Assembly (NCBI RefSeq): GCF_022374875.2
Contig: NZ_CP092427.2
Span: 2,356,001 to 2,420,000, forward strand
DNA: 64,000 nucleotides
Origin: Mycolicibacterium rufum
GTDB lineage: Bacteria > Actinomycetota > Actinomycetes > Mycobacteriales > Mycobacteriaceae
Direction of reading: 5' to 3'
This document shows positions 53,899 to 63,830 of the stretch, in pieces (position 1 is the first letter of the stretch; each line of letters begins with the position of its first letter). A program made the position numbers and the translations under genes. The notes beneath the pieces are model-generated. The model saw only the letters and a program-made list of their open reading frames with translations. It was not told where the DNA came from and did not search any database.

Positions 53899-56426
53899 TG
53901 CTGCGCCTCCTGCGGTGCGGGAAGGTCGATCTCGACAGTGAGGCCACCACCGGGGGTGTCCCCGACCGAGATCGAGCCACCCATCGCCTCGACGAACCCG
54001 CGGGCCACCGACAGTCCGAGCCCGACCCCGCTGCTGGTGTCCTGGTCGCCGAGGCGCTGGAACGCGTCGAAGATCTGGTCCTCGCTACCGCGCGCGATCC
54101 CGGGCCCTTCGTCGGCGACGGCGACCAGCACCCGGGTCCCGACCCGGCCTGCCGTCACCCGGATCGGCCCGTCGGCGGCGTACCGCAGCGCGTTGTCGAG
54201 CAGGTTCGCCAGCACCCGTTCGAGCAGTCCGCCGTCGGCCATCACCACCTGGTCCCCGACGTCGACCTTCACCCGGTCGAGTTCGGCCCGGCCGTAGCCC
54301 GTGGCCCCCCTGCTGATGCCGAGCAGCGCCCGCTGCACCGTCTCCTCGAGATAGACCCGGCTCGACTCCGGCCGGACGACACCCGCGGCCAGCCGCGACG
54401 AATCGAGCAGGTTGCCCACCAGCGCGGTCAGCTGGTCGATCGACTCCTCGACGGTCGCCAGCAGTTCGGCGGTGTCCTCCGGGGAGAACGCGACGTCGGT
54501 GCCGCGCAGACTCGACACCGCCATCTTGGCGGCCGCCAGCGGGGTGCGCAGATCGTGGCTGACGGCCGACAGCAGCGAGCGCCGCAGTTCGTCGGCGCGG
54601 GCGAGCGTCTCGGCCTCTCCGGCCTCCACCGCCAGTTCCCGCTGGCGGACCAGCCCGGCCGCCTGCGTGGCGACCGCGGTCAGCACCCGGCGGTCCCTGG
54701 CCGGGAGGGTGCGGCCCGCCAGCAGCAGCCAGAACTCGTCGTCGCCGACCTCGACCGCGGTGTCGGCACGGTCGACGTCCAGGCAGGGATCCACGCCGAC
54801 GCAGCCCACGATCGCGTCGGTGTCGCCGGTGCGGCGCAGCAGGCTGACGGCCCGTTGGGCGTAGGTCTCCCGGACCTTCTCCAGCAGAGTGTCGAGGTCG
54901 GCGCCGCGCAGCACCGATCCAGCGAACAGTGCCAGCAGTTCGGCCTCCTGCGCGGCGCGGCGCGCCTCCCGGGTGCGGTTGACCGACCGGTCCACCAGCG
55001 CAGCCACCGCGACCGCGACGAGCAGCAGGACGACGACGGTGACGGCGCTGTCGGGCTGGGCGATCGTGAAGGTGTAGCGCGGTTCGACGAGGAAGTAGTT
55101 CAGCAGCAGCCCGGACAGGGCGGCCGACAGCGCGGCGGGCGCGATGCCACCCAGCAGCGCGACGACCAGCACGCCGATGAAGAACAGCGCGCTCTCGCCG
55201 TTGATGTCGAGGACGGTGTCCAGCGCGCCGACGATCAGCGCACAGATCGCCGAGGGCACGAGCACCGCGGCCAGCCAGGACGTCACGCGCCGATGGCGCG
55301 GCACCAGGGCGGACCACCGGATACCGCGCGCGGCCTCGGGGTGCGTCACCATGTGGACGTCGATGGCCTCGGAATGCTGCACGACCGTCGCGCCGATGCC
55401 CTCGTCGAACATGCGCGCCCAGCGCGATCGTCGCGAGGTGCCGAGCACCAGCTGGGTGGCGTTGATCTCCCGGGCGAAGTCGAGCAGCGCGGCGGGCACG
55501 TCGTCCCCGACCACGGTGTGCAGCGTCGCGCCCAGGCTGGCGACGAGTTCGCGGACCTTGCCCATGGATGACGCCGACACGCCGGTCAACCCGTCACCGC
55601 GCACGACGTGGACGACCATCAGCTCCGCGCTGGACTTCGAGGCGATGCGAGACGCCCTGCGCACCAACGTCTCCGACTCCGGTCCCCCGGTGACGGCGAC
55701 GACGACCCGTTCGCGGGCCTCCCACGTCGCGGTGATGGCGTTCTCTTCCCGGTACTTCGCCAGCGCGGCGTCGACCTGGTCGGCCAGCCACAGCAGCGCC
55801 AGCTCCCGCAGCGCGGTCAGGTTGCCGCGCCGGAAGTAGTTGGACAGCGCGGCGTCGATGCGCTCCGGCGCATACACGTTCCCGTGGGAGAGCCTGCGCC
55901 GCAACGCCTCCGGGGTGATGTCGACGAGTTCGATCTGATCGGCCGACCGCACCACCTCGTCGGGCACCTTCTCCTGCTGCTCGATGCCGGTGATCTGGGT
56001 GACGACGTCGTTGAGGCTTTCCAGATGCTGCACGTTGACCGTGCTGACGACGGTGATCCCGGCCGCGAGCAGTTCCTCGACGTCCTGCCAGCGTTTGGGG
56101 TTCTTGCTGCCGGGAGTGTTGGTGTGGGCGAGCTCGTCGACCAGAACCACCTGGGGGCGGCGGGCCAGGATCGCCGGCACGTCGAGTTCGGGGAAACGGC
56201 TGCCGCGGTAGGAGATGACGCGCGGTGGGATGACCTCGATGCCCTCGAGCAGTTCGGCGGTCTTCGTCCGCCCGTGGGTCTCGATCACCCCGGCCACCAG
56301 ATCGGTGCCCCGTTCCAGGCGCCGGTGCGCCTCGCCGAGCATGGCGAAGGTCTTGCCGACGCCGGGCGCCGCGCCCAGGTAGATGCGCAGCTCCCCCCGT
56401 TTGGGCGCGGGACCGTTCGCTGACAC
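53895..56426 (-). CDS. kdpD: osmosensitive K+ sensor histidine kinase KdpD
   Basis: An 843-residue sensor kinase. The N-terminal KdpD domain has Walker A GAAPGVGKT at 18-26 and DELAHTN. A universal-stress-protein-like domain occupies about 230-350 and four membrane helices lie at about 380-480. A GAF-like region, a HisKA domain with AVSHDLRTPL carrying the phospho-His, and an HATPase domain (NLLDNALRY, DEGPGI, GLGLSVARGF) follow. GTG 56426 was chosen because the family N-terminus starts there; a longer frame would overlap kdpC by about 60 nt. It phosphorylates KdpE. Confidence 0.94.
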
Positions 56427-56430
56427 GGCT

Positions 56431-57270
56431 CTATTGTCGCGCGGGGTAGCGCTGGTCGAGAGCCAGGTTGAGGTCGACGACGTCGACACGCGGTTCGCCC
56501 AGGAATCCGAGCGTGCGGCCCGAGGTGTGTTCGGCGACCACCGTCCTGATCACCTCCGGTGACACACCGCGGGTACGCGCGACCCGGTCGACCTGGAGGT
56601 CGGCGTATGCCGGTGAGATGTGCGGGTCCAGCCCGCTGCCGCTGGCCGTCACCGCGTCGGCGGGAACGGCAGGGTCGGCCGGTGCGCTGCCCCGGACCGG
56701 CACGATCCGGCCGGCGCTGTAGTCCTCACCGGGCTTCGCGCACTCCACCCGCACGCCCTCGTAGGTCGCGATGAACGGGGTGGTGACGGTGCCGCAGGTT
56801 TCGTTGACGCTGACCACCCGGGAGCGGCCGAAGACCGCCAGCACCGCGCCGACACCGCCGCCGGTGCAGTAAGGCCGCAACCCGTCGGCACCCTCCAGGT
56901 CACCGACGGCCTTGCTGCGCGAGCAGACCAGCGTGAGCAGGCTGGGCCTGTCGGGCGTGTCGACGATGCTCTCGGGTCCCAGGTTGCTCGCGCCGGTGGC
57001 CATCGGGTCATACCCGTCGCCGGCGTTCGACGGCCGACTCTGGAAGTACTGCGGCAGCGCTGCACCGTCGGCGTCGGTGAAGGACTGCCCGATCAGGCTG
57101 CTGCCCAACGGCTTTCCGTCGACGTCGATGATCGAGCCGTTCGCCCGGTGCGAGAGAACGGGCAGCTGGGCGACCAGCCAGATGACGACGGGGTAGGCCA
57201 CACCGAGGATCACCGTGAGGACGAGTAGGGCGCGCAGCGCCGCGACGTGCTGACGTAGGAGGGTGGACAT
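56431..57270 (-). CDS. kdpC: K+-transporting ATPase subunit KdpC, long form with Cys-rich insert
   Basis: A 279-residue subunit, against about 190 in E. coli and M. tuberculosis. One N-terminal helix lies at about 12-34. QYFQSRPSNAGDGYDPMATG and the C-terminal AVTASGSGLDPHISPAYA with LNLALDQRYPA are canonical. Between them, about residues 103-195, is an extra segment with four cysteines (C116, C135, C159, C177) and PYCTGGGVGAVLAVFGRSRVV. KdpC is mostly extracytoplasmic, so these could form two disulfides. It stabilises the KdpA-KdpB complex. Confidence 0.92.
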   Translation of the reverse strand: MSTLLRQHVAALRALLVLTVILGVAYPVVIWLVAQLPVLSHRANGSIIDVDGKPLGSSLIGQSFTDADGAALPQYFQSRPSNAGDGYDPMATGASNLGPESIVDTPDRPSLLTLVCSRSKAVGDLEGADGLRPYCTGGGVGAVLAVFGRSRVVSVNETCGTVTTPFIATYEGVRVECAKPGEDYSAGRIVPVRGSAPADPAVPADAVTASGSGLDPHISPAYADLQVDRVARTRGVSPEVIRTVVAEHTSGRTLGFLGEPRVDVVDLNLALDQRYPARQ

Positions 57271-57273
57271 GTC

Positions 57274-59418
57274 TCACATTCCCGGAAAGAGTTGGATGAC
57301 GAGGTCGATCAGTTTGATGCCGACGAAGGGCGCGACGATCCCGCCGAGGCCGTAGACGGACAGGTTGCGGCTCAACAGTTTCGACGCGCTCCCCGGCGTG
57401 TACCGCACACCACGCAGGGCCAGCGGTATCAGCGCCACGATCACCAGCGCGTTGAAGATCACCGCGGACAGGATCGCCGACTGCGGGCTGTGCAGCCGCA
57501 TGACGTTGAGCAGGTCGAGGCCGGGGAACAGCCCGACGAACAGCGCGGGAATGATCGCGAAGTACTTCGCGATGTCGTTGGCGATCGAGAACGTCGTCAG
57601 CGCCCCGCGGGTGATCAGCAGCTGCTTGCCGATCTCGACGATCTCGATGAGCTTGGTGGGATCGGAGTCGAGATCGACCATGTTGCCGGCCTCTTTGGCC
57701 GCCGAGGTGCCGCTGTTCATCGCCACGCCCACGTCGGCCTGCGCCAGTGCGGGTGCGTCGTTGGTGCCGTCGCCGGTCATCGCGACCAGCTTGCCGCCGG
57801 CCTGCTCGGCCTTGATCAACGCCATCTTGTCTTCGGGGGTGGCCTCGGCGAGGAAGTCGTCGACGCCTGCCTCATCGGCGATGGCCTTGGCCGTCAACGG
57901 GTTGTCGCCGGTGATCATCACGGTGCGGATGCCCATGCGGCGCATCTCGTCGAAGCGCTCCCGCATGCCCTGCTTGACGACGTCCTTGAGGTGGATGACC
58001 CCCAGCAGCCGCGCCGCGCCGGCACACACCTCCCCGACTGCCAGCGGGGTGCCGCCGGCCGCCGAGATGCCGTCGACAGTGTCGCCGAGCTGTGTCGGCA
58101 CGTCACCGCCCTGGGTGCGCACCCACTCGGCCACCGAACTGGCGGCACCCTTGCGCAGCTGATGACCGGGCAGGTCGACGCCCGACATCCGCGTGGTGGC
58201 CGAGAACTCGATCCAGGTCGCGTGGGCGAGCTCCCCCGGGGTACGGGCCCGTAACCCGTACTGCTGCTTGGCGAAGACGACGATCGAGCGGCCCTCCGGC
58301 GTCTCGTCGGCGAGGCTGGACAACTGCGCCGCGTCGGCGAGCTGCGCCTCGGTGACCCCGGCGAGCGGCACGAACGCCGCGGCCTGCCGGTTGCCGAGCG
58401 TGATGGTCCCGGTCTTGTCCAACAGCAGGGTGTTGACGTCGCCGGCGGCCTCCACCGCGCGCCCCGACATGGCCAACACGTTGCGCTGCACCAGCCGGTC
58501 CATCCCGGCGATGCCGATGGCCGACAGCAGCGCGCCGATCGTCGTCGGAATGAGGCACACCAGCAGGGAGACCATCACGATGCCGGTGACGCCGTTTCCG
58601 TTCAACGCCACGCTGTCCGGCACTCCGGGATTGTTCTGCTTGGAGTAGATGGCCAGCGGCTGCAGGGTGACGACCGCGAACACGAAGATGATCGTCAACG
58701 AGGCCAGCAGGATGTTGAGCGCGATCTCGTTGGGTGTCTTCTGCCGGTTGGCGCCTTCGACGAGCGCGATCATCCGGTCGATGAAGCTCTCGCCGGGCTT
58801 CTGGGTGATCCGCACGACGATGCGGTCGGACAGCACCGTTGTGCCGCCGGTGACCGCCGACCGGTCACCGCCGAATTCCCGGATCACCGGCGCGGACTCG
58901 CCGGTGATGGCCGACTCGTCGACCGAGGCGATGCCCTCGACGACGTCACCGTCGCCCGGGATCACCTGTCCGGCGTCGACGACGACGACGTCGCCGAGCT
59001 GCAGGAGCGGTGCCGCGACCTCCTCCTCGGGCCCGTGCGCGCCGGGCTGCCAGTCGACGAGCCTGCGCGCCATCGTCGACGTCTTGGTCTTGCGCAGCGA
59101 CTCCGCCTGGGCCTTGCCGCGGCCTTCGGCGACGGCTTCGGCCAGGTTGGCGAAAACCACCGTGAGCCAGAGCCACCCGACGATCAGCCAGCCGAACCAG
59201 CTGGGGTCGACGACCGCCAGCACGGTACTCCAGACCGCGCCGACCTCGACGATGAACATCACCGGGTTGCGCCACAGGGTGCGGGGATCGAGCTTGGCCA
59301 GCGCGCTGGGCAGCGATGTCCACAGCATCGTCGGATCCAGCAGGCCGCCCTGGATGGTGGTGGGCGGCGCCGCCGCCGCGGGCTTGTCCTGCGGGGCGTC
59401 GATCGTGGTGACGGACAT
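57274..59418 (-). CDS. kdpB: K+-transporting ATPase subunit KdpB
   Basis: A 714-residue P-type ATPase catalytic subunit. TGESAPV is the actuator loop and [13 protein letters not shown] contains the phosphorylated Asp. [14 protein letters not shown] and [21 protein letters not shown] are hinge motifs of the P domain. Membrane helices are at about 30-95, 235-320 and 600-710. It hydrolyses ATP to drive K+ uptake through KdpA. The start overlaps the kdpA stop by one base. Confidence 0.97.
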   Translation of the reverse strand: MSVTTIDAPQDKPAAAAPPTTIQGGLLDPTMLWTSLPSALAKLDPRTLWRNPVMFIVEVGAVWSTVLAVVDPSWFGWLIVGWLWLTVVFANLAEAVAEGRGKAQAESLRKTKTSTMARRLVDWQPGAHGPEEEVAAPLLQLGDVVVVDAGQVIPGDGDVVEGIASVDESAITGESAPVIREFGGDRSAVTGGTTVLSDRIVVRITQKPGESFIDRMIALVEGANRQKTPNEIALNILLASLTIIFVFAVVTLQPLAIYSKQNNPGVPDSVALNGNGVTGIVMVSLLVCLIPTTIGALLSAIGIAGMDRLVQRNVLAMSGRAVEAAGDVNTLLLDKTGTITLGNRQAAAFVPLAGVTEAQLADAAQLSSLADETPEGRSIVVFAKQQYGLRARTPGELAHATWIEFSATTRMSGVDLPGHQLRKGAASSVAEWVRTQGGDVPTQLGDTVDGISAAGGTPLAVGEVCAGAARLLGVIHLKDVVKQGMRERFDEMRRMGIRTVMITGDNPLTAKAIADEAGVDDFLAEATPEDKMALIKAEQAGGKLVAMTGDGTNDAPALAQADVGVAMNSGTSAAKEAGNMVDLDSDPTKLIEIVEIGKQLLITRGALTTFSIANDIAKYFAIIPALFVGLFPGLDLLNVMRLHSPQSAILSAVIFNALVIVALIPLALRGVRYTPGSASKLLSRNLSVYGLGGIVAPFVGIKLIDLVIQLFPGM

Positions 59419-61088
59419 CAGTGGATTCCTTCGGCGAGGGGCCCGAGTGCGAGCATGGGCAGGAAGGTCAGGGCGACCAGGATCAGCGTCACGCCGGCGA
59501 CCATGCCGACGAACTGGGGGCGGTGGGTCGGCAGGGTGCCGATCGACTCGGGTGTCTTACCCTGCCGCGCCAGCGAACCCGCGAGCGCGAGCGCGAGGAT
59601 GATCGGCAGGAACCGGCCGAAGACCATCGCCAGGCCGAGCGCGGTGTTGTACCACTCGGTGTTGACGCTGATCCCCGCGAACGCCGATCCGTTGTTGTTG
59701 CCCGCGGAGGTGAAGGCGTAGAGCACCTCCGAGAGTCCGTGCGGGCCGGTGTTGAGCATGCCTGCTCTCTGTCCGGGCATCGCCGTCGCGACAGCGGTCC
59801 CGGTCAGCACGATGAGCGGAGTGACGAGGAAATATGTTGCGGCCAGCTTGATCTCGCGGGGGGTGATCTTCTTGCCCAGGTACTCCGGGGTTCGGCCCAC
59901 CATCAGTCCGGCGACGAACACCGTGATGATCGCCAGGATCAACATCCCGTAGAGGCCCGATCCGACACCGCCGGGCGCGACCTCGCCCAGCTGCATGTTG
60001 AACATCGTCATCAGGCCGCCGAGGCTGGTGTAGGAGTCGTGGAACGAGTTCACCGCTCCGGTCGACGTCAGCGTCGTCGAGGCTGCGAACACCGCCGAGT
60101 CGGCGACGCCGAACCGCTGCTCGACGCCCTCCATCGCCGAGCCGACCGCAGTCGGCACCGTGCCGTGCGCCTGCAGCTGGAAGAGCATCGTCAGGCTCAC
60201 GCTGAGCGCGGCGATCATGCCCATCACCGCGACGATCGCGTAGCCCTGCTTGCGGCTGTCGACCATCCGGCCGAACGTGCGCGGCAGCGAGAACGCGATG
60301 ACCAGGATCAGGAAGATCTCCACCCAGTTCGTCCACGCAGTGGGGTTCTCGAACGGGTGCGCCGAATTCGCGTTGAAGAAGCCGCCACCGTTGGTGCCGA
60401 GCTCCTTGATCACCTCCTGGCTGGCGACGGGTCCGCCGGGGATCGTCTGCTGCGCCCCGGTGATCGTGTCGACAACCTGGGAGTGCAGCGCGAAGTTCTG
60501 GATCACCCCACCGGCGATCAGCACGATCGCGCCGACCACGGCGATCGGCAGCAGGATGCGGACGCAGCCTCGCACCAGGTCGACCCAGAAGTTTCCGAGT
60601 TCACCGGTGTTGCGGCGGGCCAGGCCCCGCACGAACGCCATCGCCACAGCCATGCCGACCGCGGCGGAGACGAAGTTCTGCACGGCCAGGCCGGCCATCT
60701 GCACCAGATGGCTCTGCGTGGATTCACCCGAGTAGGCCTGCCAGTTGGTGTTCGTCACGAAGCTGATGGCGGTGTTCCAGGCCAGGGCCGGGGTCATCGG
60801 AGTCGCGGGGTCGAGGAGATGCAGCGGCAGCCTGCCCTGGACCAGTTGCAGGGCGAACAGGAACACCACGCTGACCGCCGAGAAGGCGAGCACGCTGCGG
60901 GCGTAGGCGCCCCAGGCCTGCTCGGCCCGGGGGTCGGCGCCGATCACGCGGTAGATCCCACGCTCCGCTGCGAGGTGCCGCTCGGAGCTGTAGACGCGGT
61001 GCATGTAGTCGCCGAGTGGCACGTGCACGGCCGCCAGCGCGACGACGAGTGAAACGACGAACAGGATGCCAGCGCCGGTGCTGCCCAT
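59418..61088 (-). CDS. kdpA: K+-transporting ATPase subunit KdpA
   Basis: A 556-residue K+-selective membrane channel subunit. The four SKT-type pore loops are visible: [55 protein letters not shown] and [14 protein letters not shown]. About ten helices are present. Start ATG overlaps the kdpF stop (ATGA). It carries K+ with micromolar affinity. Confidence 0.97.
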   Translation of the reverse strand: MGSTGAGILFVVSLVVALAAVHVPLGDYMHRVYSSERHLAAERGIYRVIGADPRAEQAWGAYARSVLAFSAVSVVFLFALQLVQGRLPLHLLDPATPMTPALAWNTAISFVTNTNWQAYSGESTQSHLVQMAGLAVQNFVSAAVGMAVAMAFVRGLARRNTGELGNFWVDLVRGCVRILLPIAVVGAIVLIAGGVIQNFALHSQVVDTITGAQQTIPGGPVASQEVIKELGTNGGGFFNANSAHPFENPTAWTNWVEIFLILVIAFSLPRTFGRMVDSRKQGYAIVAVMGMIAALSVSLTMLFQLQAHGTVPTAVGSAMEGVEQRFGVADSAVFAASTTLTSTGAVNSFHDSYTSLGGLMTMFNMQLGEVAPGGVGSGLYGMLILAIITVFVAGLMVGRTPEYLGKKITPREIKLAATYFLVTPLIVLTGTAVATAMPGQRAGMLNTGPHGLSEVLYAFTSAGNNNGSAFAGISVNTEWYNTALGLAMVFGRFLPIILALALAGSLARQGKTPESIGTLPTHRPQFVGMVAGVTLILVALTFLPMLALGPLAEGIH

Positions 61089-61177
61089 CAGAACCGCTCC
61101 GGGAAGAGCAGGGCGGCGAACAGGAACAGGCCGATGAGGACCGCGAGCACCAGGCCGACGATGTTGTCGTTGCTCAC
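61088..61177 (-). CDS. kdpF: K+-transporting ATPase small subunit KdpF
   Basis: A 29-residue single-helix protein ending AALLFPERF, the KdpF signature, with one hydrophobic helix. It is too short for most gene finders. It starts at GTG 61177 and its stop overlaps the kdpA ATG. It stabilises the KdpABC complex in the membrane. Confidence 0.93.
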   Translation of the reverse strand: MSNDNIVGLVLAVLIGLFLFAALLFPERF

Positions 61178-61257
61178 AGCCGCTCGACCAACTTCTGCAT
61201 CAGGCCGAGCACGGCGAACACCGCCACGGTCAGCGCGAGGAATACGAGGACAGTCAC
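61174..61257 (-). CDS. 27-residue membrane peptide at head of kdp operon
   Basis: GTG 61257 opens a 27-codon frame with a single hydrophobic helix ([20 protein letters not shown]) and a charged tail QKLVERL. The stop overlaps the kdpF GTG by 4 nt (GTGA), as in the coupled genes that follow. GAGGGTG at 8-14 nt upstream is a plausible ribosome binding site. It resembles KdpF in size and design but lacks the FPERF end. It may be an extra small Kdp subunit or a leader peptide; no homologue can be named from sequence alone. Confidence 0.65.
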   Translation of the reverse strand: MTVLVFLALTVAVFAVLGLMQKLVERL

Positions 61258-61297
61258 CAGGACACCCTCGGCCCGGCAGGAACCCGCGCGCCAGCGT

Positions 61298-61336
61298 CTT
61301 TACGGTCTTTTGACGCCCGCTCGCCGAACCTTTACG
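61298..61336 (-). promoter_or_regulatory. direct repeat CTTTACG, candidate KdpE site
   Basis: CTTTACG occurs at 61298-61304 and again at 61330-61336 (CGTAAAG on the kdp strand), 32 bp apart, about three helical turns. TCTTTTGAC follows the first copy as a weaker third half-site. The pair lies 40-80 nt upstream of the first kdp ORF, where an OmpR-type activator would bind. Confidence 0.45.
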
Positions 61337-61357
61337 CCGTCACAGCGGAGAGGTCAC

Positions 61358-61363
61358 TAAGGT
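61358..61363 (+). promoter_or_regulatory. -10 hexamer TAAGGT for leaderless permease gene
   Basis: TAAGGT ends 6 nt before the ATG at 61370, with no ribosome binding site between them. Confidence 0.45.
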
Positions 61364-61369
61364 CGCAGG

Positions 61370-62659
61370 ATGCCCGTGACCTGGAAGCGCGTCGACACCC
61401 ACGCCGATCCCGATGCCGTCGTCGCCCCCGACGAGCGGCTGAGCTGGCCCCGCACCCTCGGTCTGGGCGCCCAGCACGTCGTCGCGATGTTCGGCGCCAC
61501 CTTCCTGGTGCCGGTCCTGACCGGGTTCCCCCCGGCCACCACACTGCTCTTCTCCGGCGTGGGAACGCTGTTGTTCCTGCTGATCACCGGAAACCGGCTG
61601 CCCAGCTATCTGGGTTCGAGCTTTTCGGTGATCGCCCCCATCACCGCCGCGGTGGCCTCGAACGGGGCGGGCAGCGCGCTGGGCGGCATCATCGCCGTCG
61701 GCGTGCTGCTGATCCTCGTCGGTGTCGTCGTGCACGTCGCCGGCACCCGCTGGATCGATCTGACCCTGCCGCCCGTCGTCACGGGGGCGATCGTCGCGCT
61801 GATCGGGCTGAACCTGGCGCCGGTGGCCAAGACCAACTTCGAGAAGGGCCCCGTGCTGGGCCTCGTGACGCTGGTGCTGCTGGTGGCGGTGCTGGCGTTC
61901 TTCCGCGGCATGATCGGCCGGCTGGCCATCTTCCTCGCGGTCGCGGCGGGGTACGTCCTGGCGCTGATCCTCGGCGACGTCGACACCTCGGGCATCGCCG
62001 CGGCGCCGTGGATCGGACTGCCCGAGTTCCAGGCGCCGACGTTCTCGTTGTCGGTGCTGCCGCTGTTCCTGCCCGCCGTGGTGGCGCTGATCGCCGAGAA
62101 CATCGGGCACGTGAAGTCGGTCGGGCAGATGACCGGCCGCGACATGGATCCGCTGATGGGCCGGGCGCTGGCCGCCGACGGTGTCGCGACGACGCTGGCC
62201 GGGTTCGGCGGCGGGTCGGCGACCACGACCTACGCCGAGAACATCGGCGTGATGGCGGCGACGCGGGTGTACTCGACCGCGCCGTACTGGGTCGCGGCCG
62301 GGGTGGCGATCCTGCTGTCGCTGTGCCCCAAGGTGGGCGCGGCGATCTCGGCGGTTCCCGCCGGCGTGCTCGGGGGCGCGACGGTTGTGCTCTACGGGCT
62401 GGTCGGCATCCTCGGCGTGCGCATCTGGCTCACCAACCACGTCGACTTCTCGCTGCCGGTCAACCAGATGACCGCGGCGATCCCCCTCGTCATCGGCATC
62501 GCCGACTTCACCTGGACCGCAGGCGATCTCCAGTTCACCGGTATCGCGCTAGGGTCGATCGCCGCGCTGGTGATCTACCACGGCATGCGGCTGCTCGGCT
62601 TCAGAGGGGGTCGAGCAGCGCGGCCGGACCCCGAGTCATCAGCGCCCGCCCCACGATGA
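61370..62659 (+). CDS. uracil/xanthine permease family (NCS2) transporter
   Basis: A 429-residue nucleobase:cation symporter of the UraA type with about 14 helices. LGAQHVVAMFGATFLVPVLTG is the conserved first helix. AENIGHVKSVGQMTGRDMDP and GFGGGSATTTYAENIGVMAATRVYS hold the substrate Glu/His-type residues and the NCS2 signature. It probably imports uracil with protons. The divergent kdp promoter lies 112 nt away. The last 59 nt overlap the acyl-CoA dehydrogenase gene on the other strand. Confidence 0.9.
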   Translation: MPVTWKRVDTHADPDAVVAPDERLSWPRTLGLGAQHVVAMFGATFLVPVLTGFPPATTLLFSGVGTLLFLLITGNRLPSYLGSSFSVIAPITAAVASNGAGSALGGIIAVGVLLILVGVVVHVAGTRWIDLTLPPVVTGAIVALIGLNLAPVAKTNFEKGPVLGLVTLVLLVAVLAFFRGMIGRLAIFLAVAAGYVLALILGDVDTSGIAAAPWIGLPEFQAPTFSLSVLPLFLPAVVALIAENIGHVKSVGQMTGRDMDPLMGRALAADGVATTLAGFGGGSATTTYAENIGVMAATRVYSTAPYWVAAGVAILLSLCPKVGAAISAVPAGVLGGATVVLYGLVGILGVRIWLTNHVDFSLPVNQMTAAIPLVIGIADFTWTAGDLQFTGIALGSIAALVIYHGMRLLGFRGGRAARPDPESSAPAPR

Positions 62660-63776
62660 GGCGCTGAATCTCGCTGGCGCCCTCCCAGATTCGCTCCACC
62701 CGCAGTTCGCGGAACAACCGTTCGGCCACGTTCTCCCGCATGTAGCCGCGGCCGCCGAAGATCTGCACCGCGCGATCGGCGGCCCGGCCGGCCATCTCCG
62801 AGCAGAACAGCTTGGTCATCGACGCCTGACCGTGCAGCGTCTTGCGGTCATGGCCGGCGTCGATGGCCCGCGCCACCTCGTAGAGCATGGTGCGCGCGGC
62901 GAACAACTCGGTGGCGCTGTCGGCGAGCATCCCGGCGACCAACTGGTGCTCCCCGAGCGGCCGGCCACCCACGATCCTCTCCTGCGCGAAAGCCGTGACC
63001 TCGTCGAGCAGTCGCTGCGCCGCACCGACGCAGCGCGCGGCGACCATCATCCGTTCGAACCGGAACCAGTCCTGCGTGAAGGTCATCGGTCCGCCCTCGA
63101 CGCCCACGAGGTTGTCCACCGGCACCCGCACCCCCCGGAACGCGACGATCGGGTGCTCGTCGGCGATGTTGTGCGAATACTTGGGCGAGCGAACGACTTC
63201 CACGCCCGGCCAGGGCAGGTCGACCACCAGCAGCACGTGGTCGCCGGTGTGCGGCCCGTCGGACAGTACCGCTTCGACGAAGACGTAGTCGGCGAGGTTG
63301 TAGGAGGTGACGTGCCACTTGACCCCGTCGATGACGTAGTCGTCGCCGTCCCGGCGGGCCGTGGTCTGCAGCGCCGAGGTGTCCGAACCGGCGAACTCCT
63401 CGGTGATCGCGTACGCCTCGTGCTTCTCCCCGCGCACCGTCGGCAACAGCCAGCGCTGCAGCTGGTAGTCGGTCGCCACGTCCGGCCACCACTGCGGCGG
63501 CGTGGCCATCACCCAGCCCAGCCCGTTGGTCACCCGGCCGCACTGCTCCTGCACCAGGATCTGCTGGAGCGCGGTGCATCCCGCGCCACCCACCGAGGTC
63601 GGCATGTTGGTCGCGTACAGACCCATGGCCAGCGCGCGCGCCCGATGCTCGGCGGTGATCTCCTTGGGCAGCATCCCGCCCGAGAGTTCGGCCTCCACCT
63701 CGTGGGGCATCAACGATTCGACGAACTCCCGGGCCGTGTCGCGGATGCGCCGATCCTCCTCGGTCAACCCGTACAT
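62601..63776 (-). CDS. acyl-CoA dehydrogenase
   Basis: A 391-residue FAD-dependent acyl-CoA dehydrogenase. AYAITEEFAGSDTSALQTTA is the FAD/substrate loop, WFRFERMMVAARCVGAAQRLL leads into the helical domain, and AVQIFGGRGYMRENVAERLFRELRVERIWEGASEIQ is the C-terminal signature containing the region of the catalytic Glu. It probably introduces a double bond into a fatty acyl- or steroid-side-chain-CoA. GAGGAGAGG precedes ATG 63776. A TetR-type palindrome lies upstream. Confidence 0.93.
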   Translation of the reverse strand: MYGLTEEDRRIRDTAREFVESLMPHEVEAELSGGMLPKEITAEHRARALAMGLYATNMPTSVGGAGCTALQQILVQEQCGRVTNGLGWVMATPPQWWPDVATDYQLQRWLLPTVRGEKHEAYAITEEFAGSDTSALQTTARRDGDDYVIDGVKWHVTSYNLADYVFVEAVLSDGPHTGDHVLLVVDLPWPGVEVVRSPKYSHNIADEHPIVAFRGVRVPVDNLVGVEGGPMTFTQDWFRFERMMVAARCVGAAQRLLDEVTAFAQERIVGGRPLGEHQLVAGMLADSATELFAARTMLYEVARAIDAGHDRKTLHGQASMTKLFCSEMAGRAADRAVQIFGGRGYMRENVAERLFRELRVERIWEGASEIQRLIVGRALMTRGPAALLDPL

Positions 63777-63795
63777 CCGGCCCGCCTCTCCTCTT

Positions 63796-63811
63796 GACTG
63801 AGCGTTCAGTC
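63796..63811. promoter_or_regulatory. 16-bp TetR-type operator between ACAD and FAD oxidoreductase genes
   Basis: GACTGAGCGTTCAGTC is a palindrome with one mismatch per half. It lies in the 54-nt gap between two divergent genes and overlaps TTGACT (63794-63799), a possible -35. Sites of this TGA-CG-TCA type are common for TetR-family regulators of acyl-CoA catabolism. Confidence 0.6.
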
Positions 63812-63830
63812 TATGCCAGCGTTCCGTACT

